From the NCBI RefSeq assembly GCF_003781945.1, contig NZ_RJJW01000001.1, forward strand, positions 267,921 through 331,920: a DNA stretch of 64,000 nt, in the 5' to 3' direction. The notes beneath the pieces were generated by a model. It saw nothing but the letters and a program-made list of their open reading frames with translations. It made no database searches and was not told the DNA's origin. Positions within the stretch are counted from its first letter, which is position 1; every line of letters begins with the position of its first letter. This document shows, in pieces, positions 1 to 8,185 of the stretch. The translations under genes and the position numbers were made by a program. Origin of the DNA: Halorubrum sp. CSM-61 (lineage in GTDB: Archaea; Halobacteriota; Halobacteria; Halobacteriales; Haloferacaceae).

Positions 1-47
1 CTTAAAACATCCGTCCGGCACGTTGAATATAGTTCGCGTAGGAGTTG

Positions 48-203
48 TCGGATTCATCCCCGCGCTGAAGCGCGAGGCTTTCCCCTCGAACTTCCGTAAC
101 CGACCCCACCCTACTTCGCTCGCCCTGAAGGGCTGGCTCGTTGAGGGTGTCGTCAGAACGCGTTGCGTTCTGACTGCTAACCAGAAATCTCCGATTTCTG
201 GTG
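48..203 (+). mobile_element. Hairpin comb resembling the right end of an IS200/IS605-type element
   Basis: Four short hairpins follow one another: 58-76 (CGCGCT/GCGCG around a GAA loop), 121-134 (GCCCT/GGGC, GAA loop), 152-174 (perfect 10-bp arms, 3-nt loop) and 181-201 (perfect 9-bp arms, 3-nt loop). A 'gattcatccc' followed by a GAA-loop hairpin is what I recall downstream of tnpB in haloarchaeal IS200/IS605 elements, where it overlaps the guide-like RNA. No transposase or TnpB reading frame is visible here; if tnpB exists it lies before base 1. The family assignment is inference, and a decayed end is equally possible. Confidence 0.4.
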
Positions 204-584
204 ATGGGGCTTTGATGTGGCCCTCGCCGTCAGTTGACGCGACGGGGCGTTTTGTGCGCCCCGCCTACCGAACGCCCTTCGAGGTCGACGAACCCACCAT
301 TTGGGGCCGGGCTACTGCGGCCCGTACTGCGCGGGACTTGTGCCAGCACAGCACTAACTGGTAGTACGGGAGGCTGCAACTTAACGGCTGCTCAGTACCA
401 TGTCGGTTTCCTCTCCGGCCTCACGGAGCGACCGGAGGGAGCGAGTAGGCCGGAGGCTCCACCTCGAAGTATGCTGAACAAGCGCAGCTCGGTACCGGTT
501 CTCGGGCCGAGTCGCATATAAACGGTATCGAGGCCGTTCGGTGACGCATAGACCCGTCGGAACCGGCGGTCGGTCCCCGAAGGG
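204..584. other. Gene-free stretch before the proteasome promoter
   Basis: No convincing reading frame: the two open stretches here have poor codon bias and no recognisable domain. One hairpin with perfect 9-bp arms (413-421 and 447-455) is present, and a GGGGCG/CGCCCC pair at about 244-261. It may be further remnant of the element at the left edge. The TATA-like 'ctttatc' near 589-595 belongs to the next gene. Confidence 0.4.
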
Positions 585-620
585 TTGCCTTTATCAGCGC
601 GCCGGGACTACGGTGGCGTA

Positions 621-1352
621 ATGCGAACACCGACTGGCGACCTCTCCGACGGGCCCGCCGCGGAACTCGGCCGCGACCAGCCCGTCTTCGGACCTGAGAT
701 CGGCGAGTTCGAACACAGCGAACGCCGCGCGGCGCAGGCCGACGGCGAGGGCGAGATGAAGACCGGCACCACGACGGTCGGCATCAAGACCGCCGACGGC
801 GTCGTGATGGCGACCGACATGCGCGCCTCGCTCGGCGGCATGGTCTCCTCGAAGGACGTCCAGAAGGTCGAGGAGGTCCATCCCCGCGGCGCGCTGACCA
901 TCGCCGGCTCCGTCTCCGCCGCACAGAACCTCATCTCGACGCTGAAGGCCGAGACGAGTCTCTACGAGACCCGCCGCGGCAAGGACATGTCCATGGAGGC
1001 GCTGTCGACGCTCACCGGGAACCTCCTCCGTTCCGGCGCGTTCTACATCGTCCAGCCGATCCTGGGCGGCGTCGACGACGAGGGCGCCCACATCTACTCC
1101 ATCGACGCCCTCGGCGGCACCACCGAGGAGGAGTACACCGTCACCGGCTCCGGTTCCCAGTACGCCCTCGGTGTCTTAGAACAGGAGTACCGCGACGACC
1201 TGACCGTCGACGAGGCGACCGATATCGCCGCGAAGGCGATCCAGTCCGCCGTCGAGCGCGACCTCGCGTCCGGTAACGGGATCAACGTGGCCGTCGTCAC
1301 CGACGACGGCGTCGACATCACCCGCTACAAGGACTTCGAAGACCTGCTGTAA
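621..1352 (+). CDS. psmB: Archaeal proteasome subunit beta
   Basis: Proteolytic subunit of the 20S proteasome, cytoplasmic. The 243-residue product has a 49-residue propeptide ending KTG, which autocatalysis should remove to expose Thr50. Counting Thr50 as residue 1, Asp66 and Lys82 fall exactly at the Asp17 and Lys33 positions of the active site. The fold continues through GSGSQYALGVLE to an acidic C-terminus. The ATG at 621 is chosen because a TATA-like 'ctttatc' lies about 27 bp upstream (leaderless) and the propeptide then has the usual length; an in-frame ATG at 585 lies before that box. Monocistronic by spacing. Confidence 0.95.
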   Translation: MRTPTGDLSDGPAAELGRDQPVFGPEIGEFEHSERRAAQADGEGEMKTGTTTVGIKTADGVVMATDMRASLGGMVSSKDVQKVEEVHPRGALTIAGSVSAAQNLISTLKAETSLYETRRGKDMSMEALSTLTGNLLRSGAFYIVQPILGGVDDEGAHIYSIDALGGTTEEEYTVTGSGSQYALGVLEQEYRDDLTVDEATDIAAKAIQSAVERDLASGNGINVAVVTDDGVDITRYKDFEDLL

Positions 1353-1459
1353 GGCGTTCCGGGAAACGTCCCCGACCCTCGTTCTGCGATCCACTTCGGT
1401 CCGGTCCGACCCGTTCCGTTCCGATTCCGCGTTCTCACGCCACCCCATACGACGACGGC

Positions 1460-2254
1460 CTAAGCGCCGCGATCCTCGACGGTGTCGGCGTCTTTGGCGT
1501 CGGTCTCGCTTCTCGCGTTCCCCACGTCCTTCGGCGACCGGATCCCGTCCCCCCAGTAGAACCGGGGGCCGAGGACGAGGTAGCCCACGGAGAGGAACAG
1601 CAGCGCGAACGCGAACCCCTCGCCGATCCACGCCGGGAGGAGAGAGGTTGCCATGTGACCGAGCGGCGTGAGGATCACGGCCGCCTGCACGACTCCCATC
1701 ACGAGCGCGTCCTGCGCGTGGAGGTCGGGATACGTGACGGTCGACCCCATCAGCAGCGCGAACGCGGCGGTCGCCGCCACGAGCAGCGCGGGGGCGGTGT
1801 AGCCGGCGATAACGGCCGCGGCGAGCACGGTGGCCGCCAGCGTCGTCGGCACGCCCACCGTCTCGCGCTCGTCCGCGTCGTAGGCCGTGTACATCCCGAG
1901 CCGGGCGACCGCCAGCGAGACGAACAGGGCCGCGGCGCCGAGCCCGGCGGCGACGAAGGTCGGGTCGGCCGCGAACGAGCGCGCGTCGAGGACGACGAAC
2001 GCCACGAGCGCGGCGGGCGCGACTCCGAACGACGCCACGTCCGCGAGCGAGTCGAGGTACGGCCCGGCGTCGGTGGAGCCGCGGTGGCGCGCCACGACCC
2101 CGTCCAGCCCGTCCGCGACCGCGGCGAGCAGGATGAGGCGGGCCGCGAGCCGAGGGTCGACGGCGGCGGCGACGACCGCGAGGAAGCCGACCGCCGCGTT
2201 CGCCACCGTCACCGCGTCCGCGAGCCCGAGCCGCCCGACGAACCGCAAATGCAT
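1460..2254 (-). CDS. CDP-alcohol phosphatidyltransferase (PssA-like, probable archaetidyl/phosphatidylserine synthase)
   Basis: Membrane enzyme transferring a phospho-lipid group from a CDP-activated lipid to a small alcohol. The signature D-x2-DG-x2-AR-x7-G-x3-D-x3-D is visible at about residues 45-70 (DGLDGVVAR then GPYLDSLAD), flanked by several hydrophobic helices; 264 aa matches the family. In haloarchaea the likely acceptor is serine, making archaetidylserine, but the sequence alone does not fix the acceptor. The ATG at 2254 gives an N-terminus just before the first helix. It faces away from the SPFH gene and shares a 141-bp intergenic region with it. Confidence 0.85.
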   Translation of the reverse strand: MHLRFVGRLGLADAVTVANAAVGFLAVVAAAVDPRLAARLILLAAVADGLDGVVARHRGSTDAGPYLDSLADVASFGVAPAALVAFVVLDARSFAADPTFVAAGLGAAALFVSLAVARLGMYTAYDADERETVGVPTTLAATVLAAAVIAGYTAPALLVAATAAFALLMGSTVTYPDLHAQDALVMGVVQAAVILTPLGHMATSLLPAWIGEGFAFALLFLSVGYLVLGPRFYWGDGIRSPKDVGNARSETDAKDADTVEDRGA

Positions 2255-2395
2255 ACGGGATCGGTCGCCGAGCCGGGTTTTAGGGTTTGTTATCTGCGGA
2301 GCGTGGGTCGGCTGTGGCGGCCGGGGAACGCGGTTCGCGAGGACCCGTCCGGCGTCGGGCGAAGTATTAAGAACGGGTTGGCCCAACTTCGGGGC

Positions 2396-3532
2396 ATGGA
2401 TCCGATTCCCCTCCAACTCGGTTTCGGCCTGGTGAGCGTCGGACTGCTCTTCCTGCTGCTCGTGGTCGTCACGCTCTGGCAGTCGTTCGAGATCGTCGAC
2501 GCCTACGAGAAGAAGACGCTCACCGTGTTCGGCGAGTACCGGAAGCTGCTCGAACCCGGGATCAACCTCATTCCGCCGTTCGTCTCTCGGACGTACCCGT
2601 TCGACATGCGGACCCAGACCCTGGACGTTCCCCGCCAAGAGGCGATCACGCGGGACAACTCGCCGGTGACCGCGGACGCGGTCGTCTACATCAAGGTGAT
2701 GGACGCCAAGAAGGCCTTCCTCGAAGTCGACGACTACAAGAAGGCCGTCTCGAACCTCGCTCAGACCACCCTCCGGGCCGTCCTCGGTGACATGGAGCTC
2801 GACGACACGCTGAACAAGCGGCAGGAGATCAACGCGAAGATCCGGAAGGAGCTGGACGAGCCGACCGACGAGTGGGGGATCCGCGTCGAGAGCGTCGAGG
2901 TCCGCGAGGTCAACCCCTCGAAAGACGTCCAGCAGGCGATGGAGCAGCAGACCTCCGCCGAGCGTCGCCGCCGCGCGATGATCCTCGAAGCGCAGGGGGA
3001 ACGCCGCTCCGCGGTCGAGCAGGCCGAGGGTGACAAGCAGTCGAACATCATCCGCGCGCAGGGTGAAAAGCAGTCGCAGATCCTCGAAGCGCAGGGGGAC
3101 GCCATTTCGACGGTCCTCCGTGCGCGGTCCGCGGAGTCGATGGGCGAGCGCGCCATCATCGAGCGCGGCATGGAGACCTTAGAGGAGATCGGAAAGGGCG
3201 AGTCCACCACGTTCGTGCTCCCGCAGGAGCTGACGAGTCTCGTCGGCCGCTACGGCAAGGCCCTCTCCGGGTCCGACGTACAGGAGATGGAGGGGCTCGA
3301 CGGCAAGGAGTTCGACGACGACACGCGCAAGATGCTCGGGCTCGACGACATCGACGAGATCCTCGGTCAGATCGAGGAGTCCGCGGAGATGGACGTCGAG
3401 GAGCTAGAGAAGGAGGCCGAGGCGGTCAAGGCCGGCGGCGCCGGCGCGGACATCAAGTCGGCCGACGAGGTCATCCAGGAGATGGACGAGGAGCCGGTCG
3501 ACGGCGACGTGGAGACCGAGCGCGAGAGCTGA
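2396..3532 (+). CDS. SPFH/Band 7 (stomatin-prohibitin) membrane protein
   Basis: A 378-residue protein with one N-terminal membrane helix (about 8-28), then an SPFH domain (about 30-200), then a long charged coiled coil with repeats of the EAQGE/RAQGEKQS type (about 200-265) and an acidic tail. Such proteins form oligomeric membrane scaffolds, often paired with NfeD-type partners. An NfeD-like gene is present in this window at 51864-52493, far away, so a partnership is only a guess. The ATG at 2396 sits about 25 bp after the AT-rich 'gtattaag'. Neighbours give no functional clue. Confidence 0.9.
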   Translation: MDPIPLQLGFGLVSVGLLFLLLVVVTLWQSFEIVDAYEKKTLTVFGEYRKLLEPGINLIPPFVSRTYPFDMRTQTLDVPRQEAITRDNSPVTADAVVYIKVMDAKKAFLEVDDYKKAVSNLAQTTLRAVLGDMELDDTLNKRQEINAKIRKELDEPTDEWGIRVESVEVREVNPSKDVQQAMEQQTSAERRRRAMILEAQGERRSAVEQAEGDKQSNIIRAQGEKQSQILEAQGDAISTVLRARSAESMGERAIIERGMETLEEIGKGESTTFVLPQELTSLVGRYGKALSGSDVQEMEGLDGKEFDDDTRKMLGLDDIDEILGQIEESAEMDVEELEKEAEAVKAGGAGADIKSADEVIQEMDEEPVDGDVETERES

Positions 3533-3665
3533 CCGCGGGAGTGAGGTCCTCGGCCGTTGTCGCGGACGGCCGTCGGGCGACCCACCGGTCGACGCCCGAG
3601 ACGCGAAACGGTCCGATACCGCCCCGAACGAAGTGCTTTTGTCGAGTCGACGATTATCCCGTATC

Positions 3666-4286
3666 GTGACCGACGGGATCGACGGGCGGAAGCGCGAGAC
3701 GCTCCGGCGGTTCGCCGCCATCGGAGCCGCCGCGCCGTTCGTCGGGACCGCGAGCGCCGAGCCCGGAGACGACGGAAGCGACGCCAACGAGACCCGCGAG
3801 GCGATCCGGGGATACGTGCCGACGACGCCGGGCGCTCACTTCTCGAAGCTCCGCGACGACCTCCGGCTCGGGACCGGCGAGGCGCAGCACCACCTGCGGA
3901 AGCTGGAGGAGGCCGGCGAGATCGAGTCGGCGAAGGACGCCGACTTCCGACGGTACTTCCCGGCCGATCGGTTCGACGACCTCGATAAGCGCGCGCTCGG
4001 GTACCTCCGGCGCGACACGCCCCGCGGGATGATCCTCGCGCTGTTGCGCGATCCGGAGTCGACCGGCGCGGAGCTGGCCGCAGACCTCGGCGTCTCCCGA
4101 CCGACCGTGAGCGCCGCCGCCGCCGACCTCGACGAGGCCGGGCTCCTCGACCGGACCGACGGCTACGCGCTGACCGAGCCGGAGCGGCTGCTCACGCTCG
4201 TGGTCCGGTACGCCGACTCCTTCGACGCTGACGCCGTCGCCTTCGCGGACGAGGCGGCGTCGCTGGTCGCGTACGACCCCTCCTGA
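3666..4286 (+). CDS. Winged-helix regulator with a signal-like N-terminus
   Basis: The 206-residue product has two winged helix-turn-helix regions: about residues 42-100 (HFSKLRDDL, TGEAQHHLRKLEEAG) and about 115-175 (ELAADLGVSRPTVSAAAADL). Before them, residues 8-32 read like an export signal or membrane tether (RKRETLRRFAAIGAAAPFVG), unusual for a DNA-binding protein. GTG at 3666 is preferred because a T-rich box (gcttttgtc, about 3633) lies near -28; an in-frame ATG at 3633 would lie inside that box. It is probably a MarR/ArsR-like repressor; the targets are unknown. No operon partner is evident. Confidence 0.75.
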   Translation: MTDGIDGRKRETLRRFAAIGAAAPFVGTASAEPGDDGSDANETREAIRGYVPTTPGAHFSKLRDDLRLGTGEAQHHLRKLEEAGEIESAKDADFRRYFPADRFDDLDKRALGYLRRDTPRGMILALLRDPESTGAELAADLGVSRPTVSAAAADLDEAGLLDRTDGYALTEPERLLTLVVRYADSFDADAVAFADEAASLVAYDPS

Positions 4287-4334
4287 GTCCGTCCTTCCGC
4301 CCACCGCCCGTTCGGTCCGGACAGAGACCGCCCG

Positions 4335-4589
4335 TCAGGCGGTGACCATCCACGTCGTTCCGGACGAGTAACCCCACTTCTCGACGTCGATTTCGGCGGC
4401 CGCGTCGACGACCGCGCTCATGTTCGCGCCGACCTCTTTCGCCGAGAGGTCGAGCTCGTCCGCGATCAGTCGCGACTTGAAGTACGTCTTGTCGGCGGCG
4501 TTCTCGCGGAGGTACCGCAGGATGCGCGCCTGTTTCGCGGAGAGGCCGGCTGGTTCGACGGCGACCGCGTCGGGTTGGACCGTGCTCAT
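4335..4589 (-). CDS. Small haloarchaeal HTH-like protein (DUF7123-like)
   Basis: An 84-residue protein. Residues 15-60 (AKQARILRYLRENAADKTYF, then LIADELDLSAKEVGANM) look like a compact winged helix, and the C-terminus ends in a WGYSSGTTWMV strand. I recall this as a widespread haloarchaeal family of unknown role (DUF7123), but that name rests on memory. A DNA-binding role is inferred from the fold. It is convergent with the preceding regulator and separated by 48 bp. The ATG at 4589 follows an AT-containing stretch about 25 bp upstream (cttatgca). Confidence 0.75.
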   Translation of the reverse strand: MSTVQPDAVAVEPAGLSAKQARILRYLRENAADKTYFKSRLIADELDLSAKEVGANMSAVVDAAAEIDVEKWGYSSGTTWMVTA

Positions 4590-4768
4590 ACCCGATACAG
4601 GTCGTACCCCTGCATAAGGCGGTTGGTAGACCGGGTTAACACGTCGCAGTCGTGCGGTTTTCCCGTTGATCGGCGCCGGAGGGACGGGTCGATCCCCGCC
4701 TTTCGGTACGATCCTCGAACGCCGACCTCGCGACGCCGCGATCCGATCAGTACGGGTCGGCGACAGGA

Positions 4769-5368
4769 TCAGTATAAGTCGGAGACGAACGGTCCGAAGG
4801 CACCGGCGACCGCGGTCGCGAGGGCGTCGGCGCGGGAGACCCGGCCGTTCGTGAGCGCGCCCGCGGCGCCACCCCGTCTCGCGACCCCGTTGGTGTCGAG
4901 AACGTCGTCCATCACGGGACCCAGTTCTTCCCCCTCGTCGACCCGGGCGGCGACGGCGGCGGGGAGTTCGAGGTTCGGGCCCGCGCCGCGCCCGACTCGG
5001 GAGCCGTCCGAGACGGCCGCCCACATCACGAGAAAGAGGCCGTCCGCGCCGTCGAAGCGGGCGACGCCGCCCTCGATGCCGACGCCGAGGTCGTACGCGT
5101 CCGGCCCCGCGTCGAAGACGGCCGCGGCCCGGTTCTCGGCGCCGGCGATCGTCTCGGCGTGGCCGGTCGGCTGTTCGCTCACGCCGGAGGGGACCGGGGC
5201 GGTCTCGACCGCGACCGTCTCCGGGTCGCCGGGAAGCCCGTCGAGGAGGTCCGGTTCGGTGTCGGGGGTCGCCGTTCCGGAGTCAGGATCGGGTTCGCCC
5301 GCGATACCGAGCGCCTGTTCCACCGCGCGCCGCTTCACCGGGTTTCCGCTGCCGACGCCGACTCGCAT
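4769..5368 (-). CDS. YjjX/DUF84-type inosine/xanthosine triphosphatase
   Basis: Likely house-cleaning phosphatase acting on ITP and XTP, so that deaminated purines are not used in RNA or DNA. The N-terminus MRVGVGSGNPVKRRAVEQAL is the family's substrate-binding strand-loop, and YDLGVGIEGGVARF with LFLVMWAAV are the conserved middle motifs. At 199 aa it is of normal length. It starts 20 bp after the stop of the upstream gene on the same strand, so both are probably cotranscribed. Function is by family resemblance. Confidence 0.8.
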   Translation of the reverse strand: MRVGVGSGNPVKRRAVEQALGIAGEPDPDSGTATPDTEPDLLDGLPGDPETVAVETAPVPSGVSEQPTGHAETIAGAENRAAAVFDAGPDAYDLGVGIEGGVARFDGADGLFLVMWAAVSDGSRVGRGAGPNLELPAAVAARVDEGEELGPVMDDVLDTNGVARRGGAAGALTNGRVSRADALATAVAGAFGPFVSDLY

Positions 5369-5388
5369 GGTCGCGGTTCGGCGGCGGG

Positions 5389-6165
5389 CTAGGAATAGGT
5401 CTCGATGTCGGGATGGAGAATCCCAGCCAGCCGCTCGACGCCGTCGATCAGGGCGGGGCTCGGCTGGTTCAGGAGGGAGTCGTCGATCACGTGGACGGGC
5501 GCGTCGACGGCCCAGTCGCGGCCCTCGACGGTCGCGGGGTCGATCCGGTCGCCGTGCCCGCAGACGTGGACGATCACGTGGTCGGGGTCCGCGCGCTCGA
5601 CGGCGGCGACGTCGACCTCGCGGGAGCGTTCGCCGGGCTCGACGAAGGGGTACCGCCCTCCGGCGGCGCGCACGGCGTCGGGGACCCAGTTGCCGGCGGC
5701 CATCGGGGGGTCGGACCACTCCTCGCAGTAGACGGTCGGCCGCGGGCGGTCCGCGACCGCCTCGCCGACCCGGTCGAGCCGCTCTCGGGCCTCGGAGGCG
5801 AGGCGCTCGCCGGCCTCGGGCCGATCCACGTCCGCGCCGCGGGTGGCGAAGGTCGCGACCGCCTCGTCGAGCGTCGCGGGCTCGCGGTGGCGGACGTCGA
5901 ACCCGCGGTCGCGGCAGTCGTCGGCGAGGTCGCTCTGGAGCCCGTCGCTGGTGAGGACGACGTCGGGATCGAGGGCGGCGGCGCGGTCGAGCTCCGGATT
6001 GAGCCAGCCGCCGACGGCGGCGGGCGCGTCGATGTCGTGCGCGTCGCCCGCCGCCTCCGAGGGATCGCAGTGGTGCGTGACGCCGACCAGGGTCTCGGCG
6101 CCGCCAAGGGCCGTCACGGTCGCGGTCGCGCTCGGCGCCAGCGAGACGACGCGGGGAGTGTTCAT
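5389..6165 (-). CDS. Cobalamin-binding-like protein (BtuF/helical-backbone receptor fold)
   Basis: A 258-residue protein beginning RVVSLAPSATATVTALGG, the typical start of BtuF-like substrate-binding domains, followed by LVGVTHHCDPSE and DVVLTSDGLQSDLA. It has no signal peptide, lipobox or Tat motif, so it should stay in the cytoplasm, unlike a true periplasmic receptor. Members of this cytoplasmic group occur near corrinoid or B12 genes, but none is adjacent here. The ATG at 6165 is chosen because homology begins at once; a longer in-frame start exists at 6243. It is the probable first gene of an operon with the phosphatase. Confidence 0.75.
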   Translation of the reverse strand: MNTPRVVSLAPSATATVTALGGAETLVGVTHHCDPSEAAGDAHDIDAPAAVGGWLNPELDRAAALDPDVVLTSDGLQSDLADDCRDRGFDVRHREPATLDEAVATFATRGADVDRPEAGERLASEARERLDRVGEAVADRPRPTVYCEEWSDPPMAAGNWVPDAVRAAGGRYPFVEPGERSREVDVAAVERADPDHVIVHVCGHGDRIDPATVEGRDWAVDAPVHVIDDSLLNQPSPALIDGVERLAGILHPDIETYS

Positions 6166-6368
6166 CGGATGCGGATCGGGCCGCCATCCGCCCAAGCGTT
6201 TCGGTCGCCGCGGGTCGCTGATCGAGCCGATCGCCGGAAACAAGTGATAGATCGTGTCCTTTCGTCGGGTTTCGGGCGACGCGTTCCGGTCGTTTTAAGT
6301 TTGGTTCCGTCGTCTATCGGGTAAGATCGCTCTCGGGCCGTGTTCAGTTACCGAGAGGGGGTTTAGCC

Positions 6369-7343
6369 ATGAGTGAACGATTACACACGCGGGGGAGTCG
6401 CTCCCGAACGGAGACGGACGAGGAGGAATCGGAACAGACCGACGAGACGCTGAGCTGTCCGGAGTGCGGCGGTAACGTCATCAACGACGAGGAGCACGGC
6501 GAGAGCGTCTGCGCCGACTGCGGGCTCGTCGTCGAGGCCGACTCCGTCGACCGCGGGCCGGAGTGGCGCGCGTTCGACTCCCGCGAGAAGGACGAGAAGA
6601 GCCGCGTCGGCGCCCCGACGACCAACACGATGCACGACAAGGGGCTCTCGACGAACATCGACTGGCGCGACAAGGACGCGTACGGTCGGTCGCTCGGCGC
6701 GCGCCAGCGCCAGAAGATGCAGCGGCTCCGCAAGTGGAACGAGCGGTTCCGCACCCGCGACTCCAAGGAGCGAAACCTCAAGCAGGCGCTCGGCGAGATC
6801 GACCGGATGGCCAGCGCACAGGGCCTCCCGGACAACGTCCGCGAGACCGCCTCCGTCATCTACCGCCGCGCGCTCGACGAGGACCTCCTCCCCGGCCGCT
6901 CCATCGAGGGCGTCTCCACCTCCTGCGTGTACGCCGCCGCCCGGATGGCCGGCGTCCCGCGCAGCCTCGACGAGATCGCCGACGTGTCCCGAGTCGAGAA
7001 GGCCGAGATCGCGCGGACGTACCGGTACGTCGTCCGCGAGCTCAAGCTCGAAGTGAAGCCGGCCGACCCCGAGCAGTACGTCCCCCGGTTCGCCTCCGAC
7101 CTCGAGCTCTCCGAGGAGTCCGAGATGCGCGCGAAGAGCCTCCTCCGCAACGCCAAGGAGAAGGGCGTCCACTCGGGCAAGTCGCCGGTGGGTCTCGCGG
7201 CCGCCGCCGTCTACGCCGCCGCGCTCCTCACCAACGAGAAGACGACGCAGGCCGCCGTCTCGGAGGTCGCCGACATCAGCGAGGTCACCATCCGGAACCG
7301 GTACCACGAGCTCCTCGAGGCCGAGGACGGCCTCGTCGCCTGA
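6369..7343 (+). CDS. tfb: Transcription initiation factor IIB (TFB)
   Basis: General factor that joins TBP on the promoter and recruits RNA polymerase. The 324 residues show an N-terminal zinc ribbon (Cys30, Cys33, Cys48, Cys51), a B-reader/linker region (GPEWRAFDSREKDEKSRVGA) and two cyclin-like repeats (about 125-215 and 220-320). The second repeat ends with the recognition helix region DISEVTIRNRYHELLE. Haloarchaea carry several TFBs, so which promoters this copy serves cannot be read here. A TATA-like 'gttttaag' lies about 75 bp upstream with a purine-rich 'gagagggggt' before ATG, suggesting a leadered mRNA. Confidence 0.95.
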   Translation: MSERLHTRGSRSRTETDEEESEQTDETLSCPECGGNVINDEEHGESVCADCGLVVEADSVDRGPEWRAFDSREKDEKSRVGAPTTNTMHDKGLSTNIDWRDKDAYGRSLGARQRQKMQRLRKWNERFRTRDSKERNLKQALGEIDRMASAQGLPDNVRETASVIYRRALDEDLLPGRSIEGVSTSCVYAAARMAGVPRSLDEIADVSRVEKAEIARTYRYVVRELKLEVKPADPEQYVPRFASDLELSEESEMRAKSLLRNAKEKGVHSGKSPVGLAAAAVYAAALLTNEKTTQAAVSEVADISEVTIRNRYHELLEAEDGLVA

Positions 7344-7358
7344 GCCGACCGACGACGC

Positions 7359-7364
7359 TTTTTT
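7359..7364 (+). terminator. Oligo-T tract after tfb
   Basis: Six consecutive T residues, 16-21 bp after the tfb stop codon, in otherwise GC-rich DNA. Archaeal RNA polymerase terminates at such tracts without needing a hairpin. Confidence 0.45.
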
Positions 7365-7444
7365 CACGCCGCCTTCCCGACGCCGCCGGTTCCGCGTTCC
7401 GCCGGACGCACACAGCTAAGTCCCCGGCCGCGGAACGCCCGCGT

Positions 7445-8149
7445 ATGTTCGAGCAGTTCGTCCTGACCGCGAGCACGGCCGACCTCTCGGAGGAGCCGCG
7501 CGCCCGCGAGCACGCCGACGCCGTCGAGTTCCGGATGGATCTGGCGAGCGACCCGCTCGGCCAGATCGACGCGTACGACGGCGAGCTCCCGCTGCTCGTC
7601 ACGAACCGCGCGTCGTGGGAGGGCGGCGAGGCCGACGACCTCGGCCGGTTCGACGCGCTCTCGACCGCGCTCGGGGACGAGGCGGTCGCCGCCGTCGACG
7701 TCGAGCTCGCGGCCCTCCGCGGCAACGCGCCCGAGGGCGAGCGGTCGCACGCGACCGCGCTTCGCGACACGGCTCGCGAGGAGGGAGTCAGCGTGGTCGT
7801 GTCGGTCCACGACTTCGAGTCGACGCCCGAGCCCGCCACGCTCGTCGACCTGCTCGCGGACGCGGCGAGCGAGGGCGACGTGGGGAAGCTGGCGACGACC
7901 GCGACCGGCCCTCGCGACGCGCTCGCGATGATCGAGGCGACTCACGAGGCGACCGCGGCCGGCCACCGCGTCGCGACGATGTGCATGGGCGAGCCCGGCC
8001 GCCACACCCGCGCGGTCACCCCGGTGTACGGCTCGAAGATCGGGTACGCGCCCGTCGATCCCGCGAACGCGACCGCGCCCGGACAGTACCCGCTCGCGAC
8101 GCTCAGGGAGCTCGTCGACGGGCTGCGAGACGGTGACACGGGCGAGTGA
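7445..8149 (+). CDS. aroD: 3-Dehydroquinate dehydratase, type I
   Basis: Shikimate pathway enzyme converting 3-dehydroquinate to 3-dehydroshikimate. The 234-residue TIM barrel shows the type I active site: Glu28 in AVEFRMD, His122 in VSVHDFE and the Schiff-base Lys148 in VGKLATT. The C-terminal PVYGSKIGYAPVD and APGQYPL are also family motifs. The ATG at 7445 begins directly on the first strand. It is transcribed alone after tfb, with a possible TATA in 'cacagctaag' about 30 bp upstream. Confidence 0.93.
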   Translation: MFEQFVLTASTADLSEEPRAREHADAVEFRMDLASDPLGQIDAYDGELPLLVTNRASWEGGEADDLGRFDALSTALGDEAVAAVDVELAALRGNAPEGERSHATALRDTAREEGVSVVVSVHDFESTPEPATLVDLLADAASEGDVGKLATTATGPRDALAMIEATHEATAAGHRVATMCMGEPGRHTRAVTPVYGSKIGYAPVDPANATAPGQYPLATLRELVDGLRDGDTGE

Positions 8150-8185
8150 CTACTTATAAGCAATCGACCGCAGTTGCGGTTGTTT

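Noticed and set aside
1655-2395. Upstream extension of the SPFH protein to 1655
   Set aside because: It is antisense to the CDP-alcohol phosphatidyltransferase, is Arg/Gly-rich, and the SPFH membrane helix starts right after the ATG at 2396.
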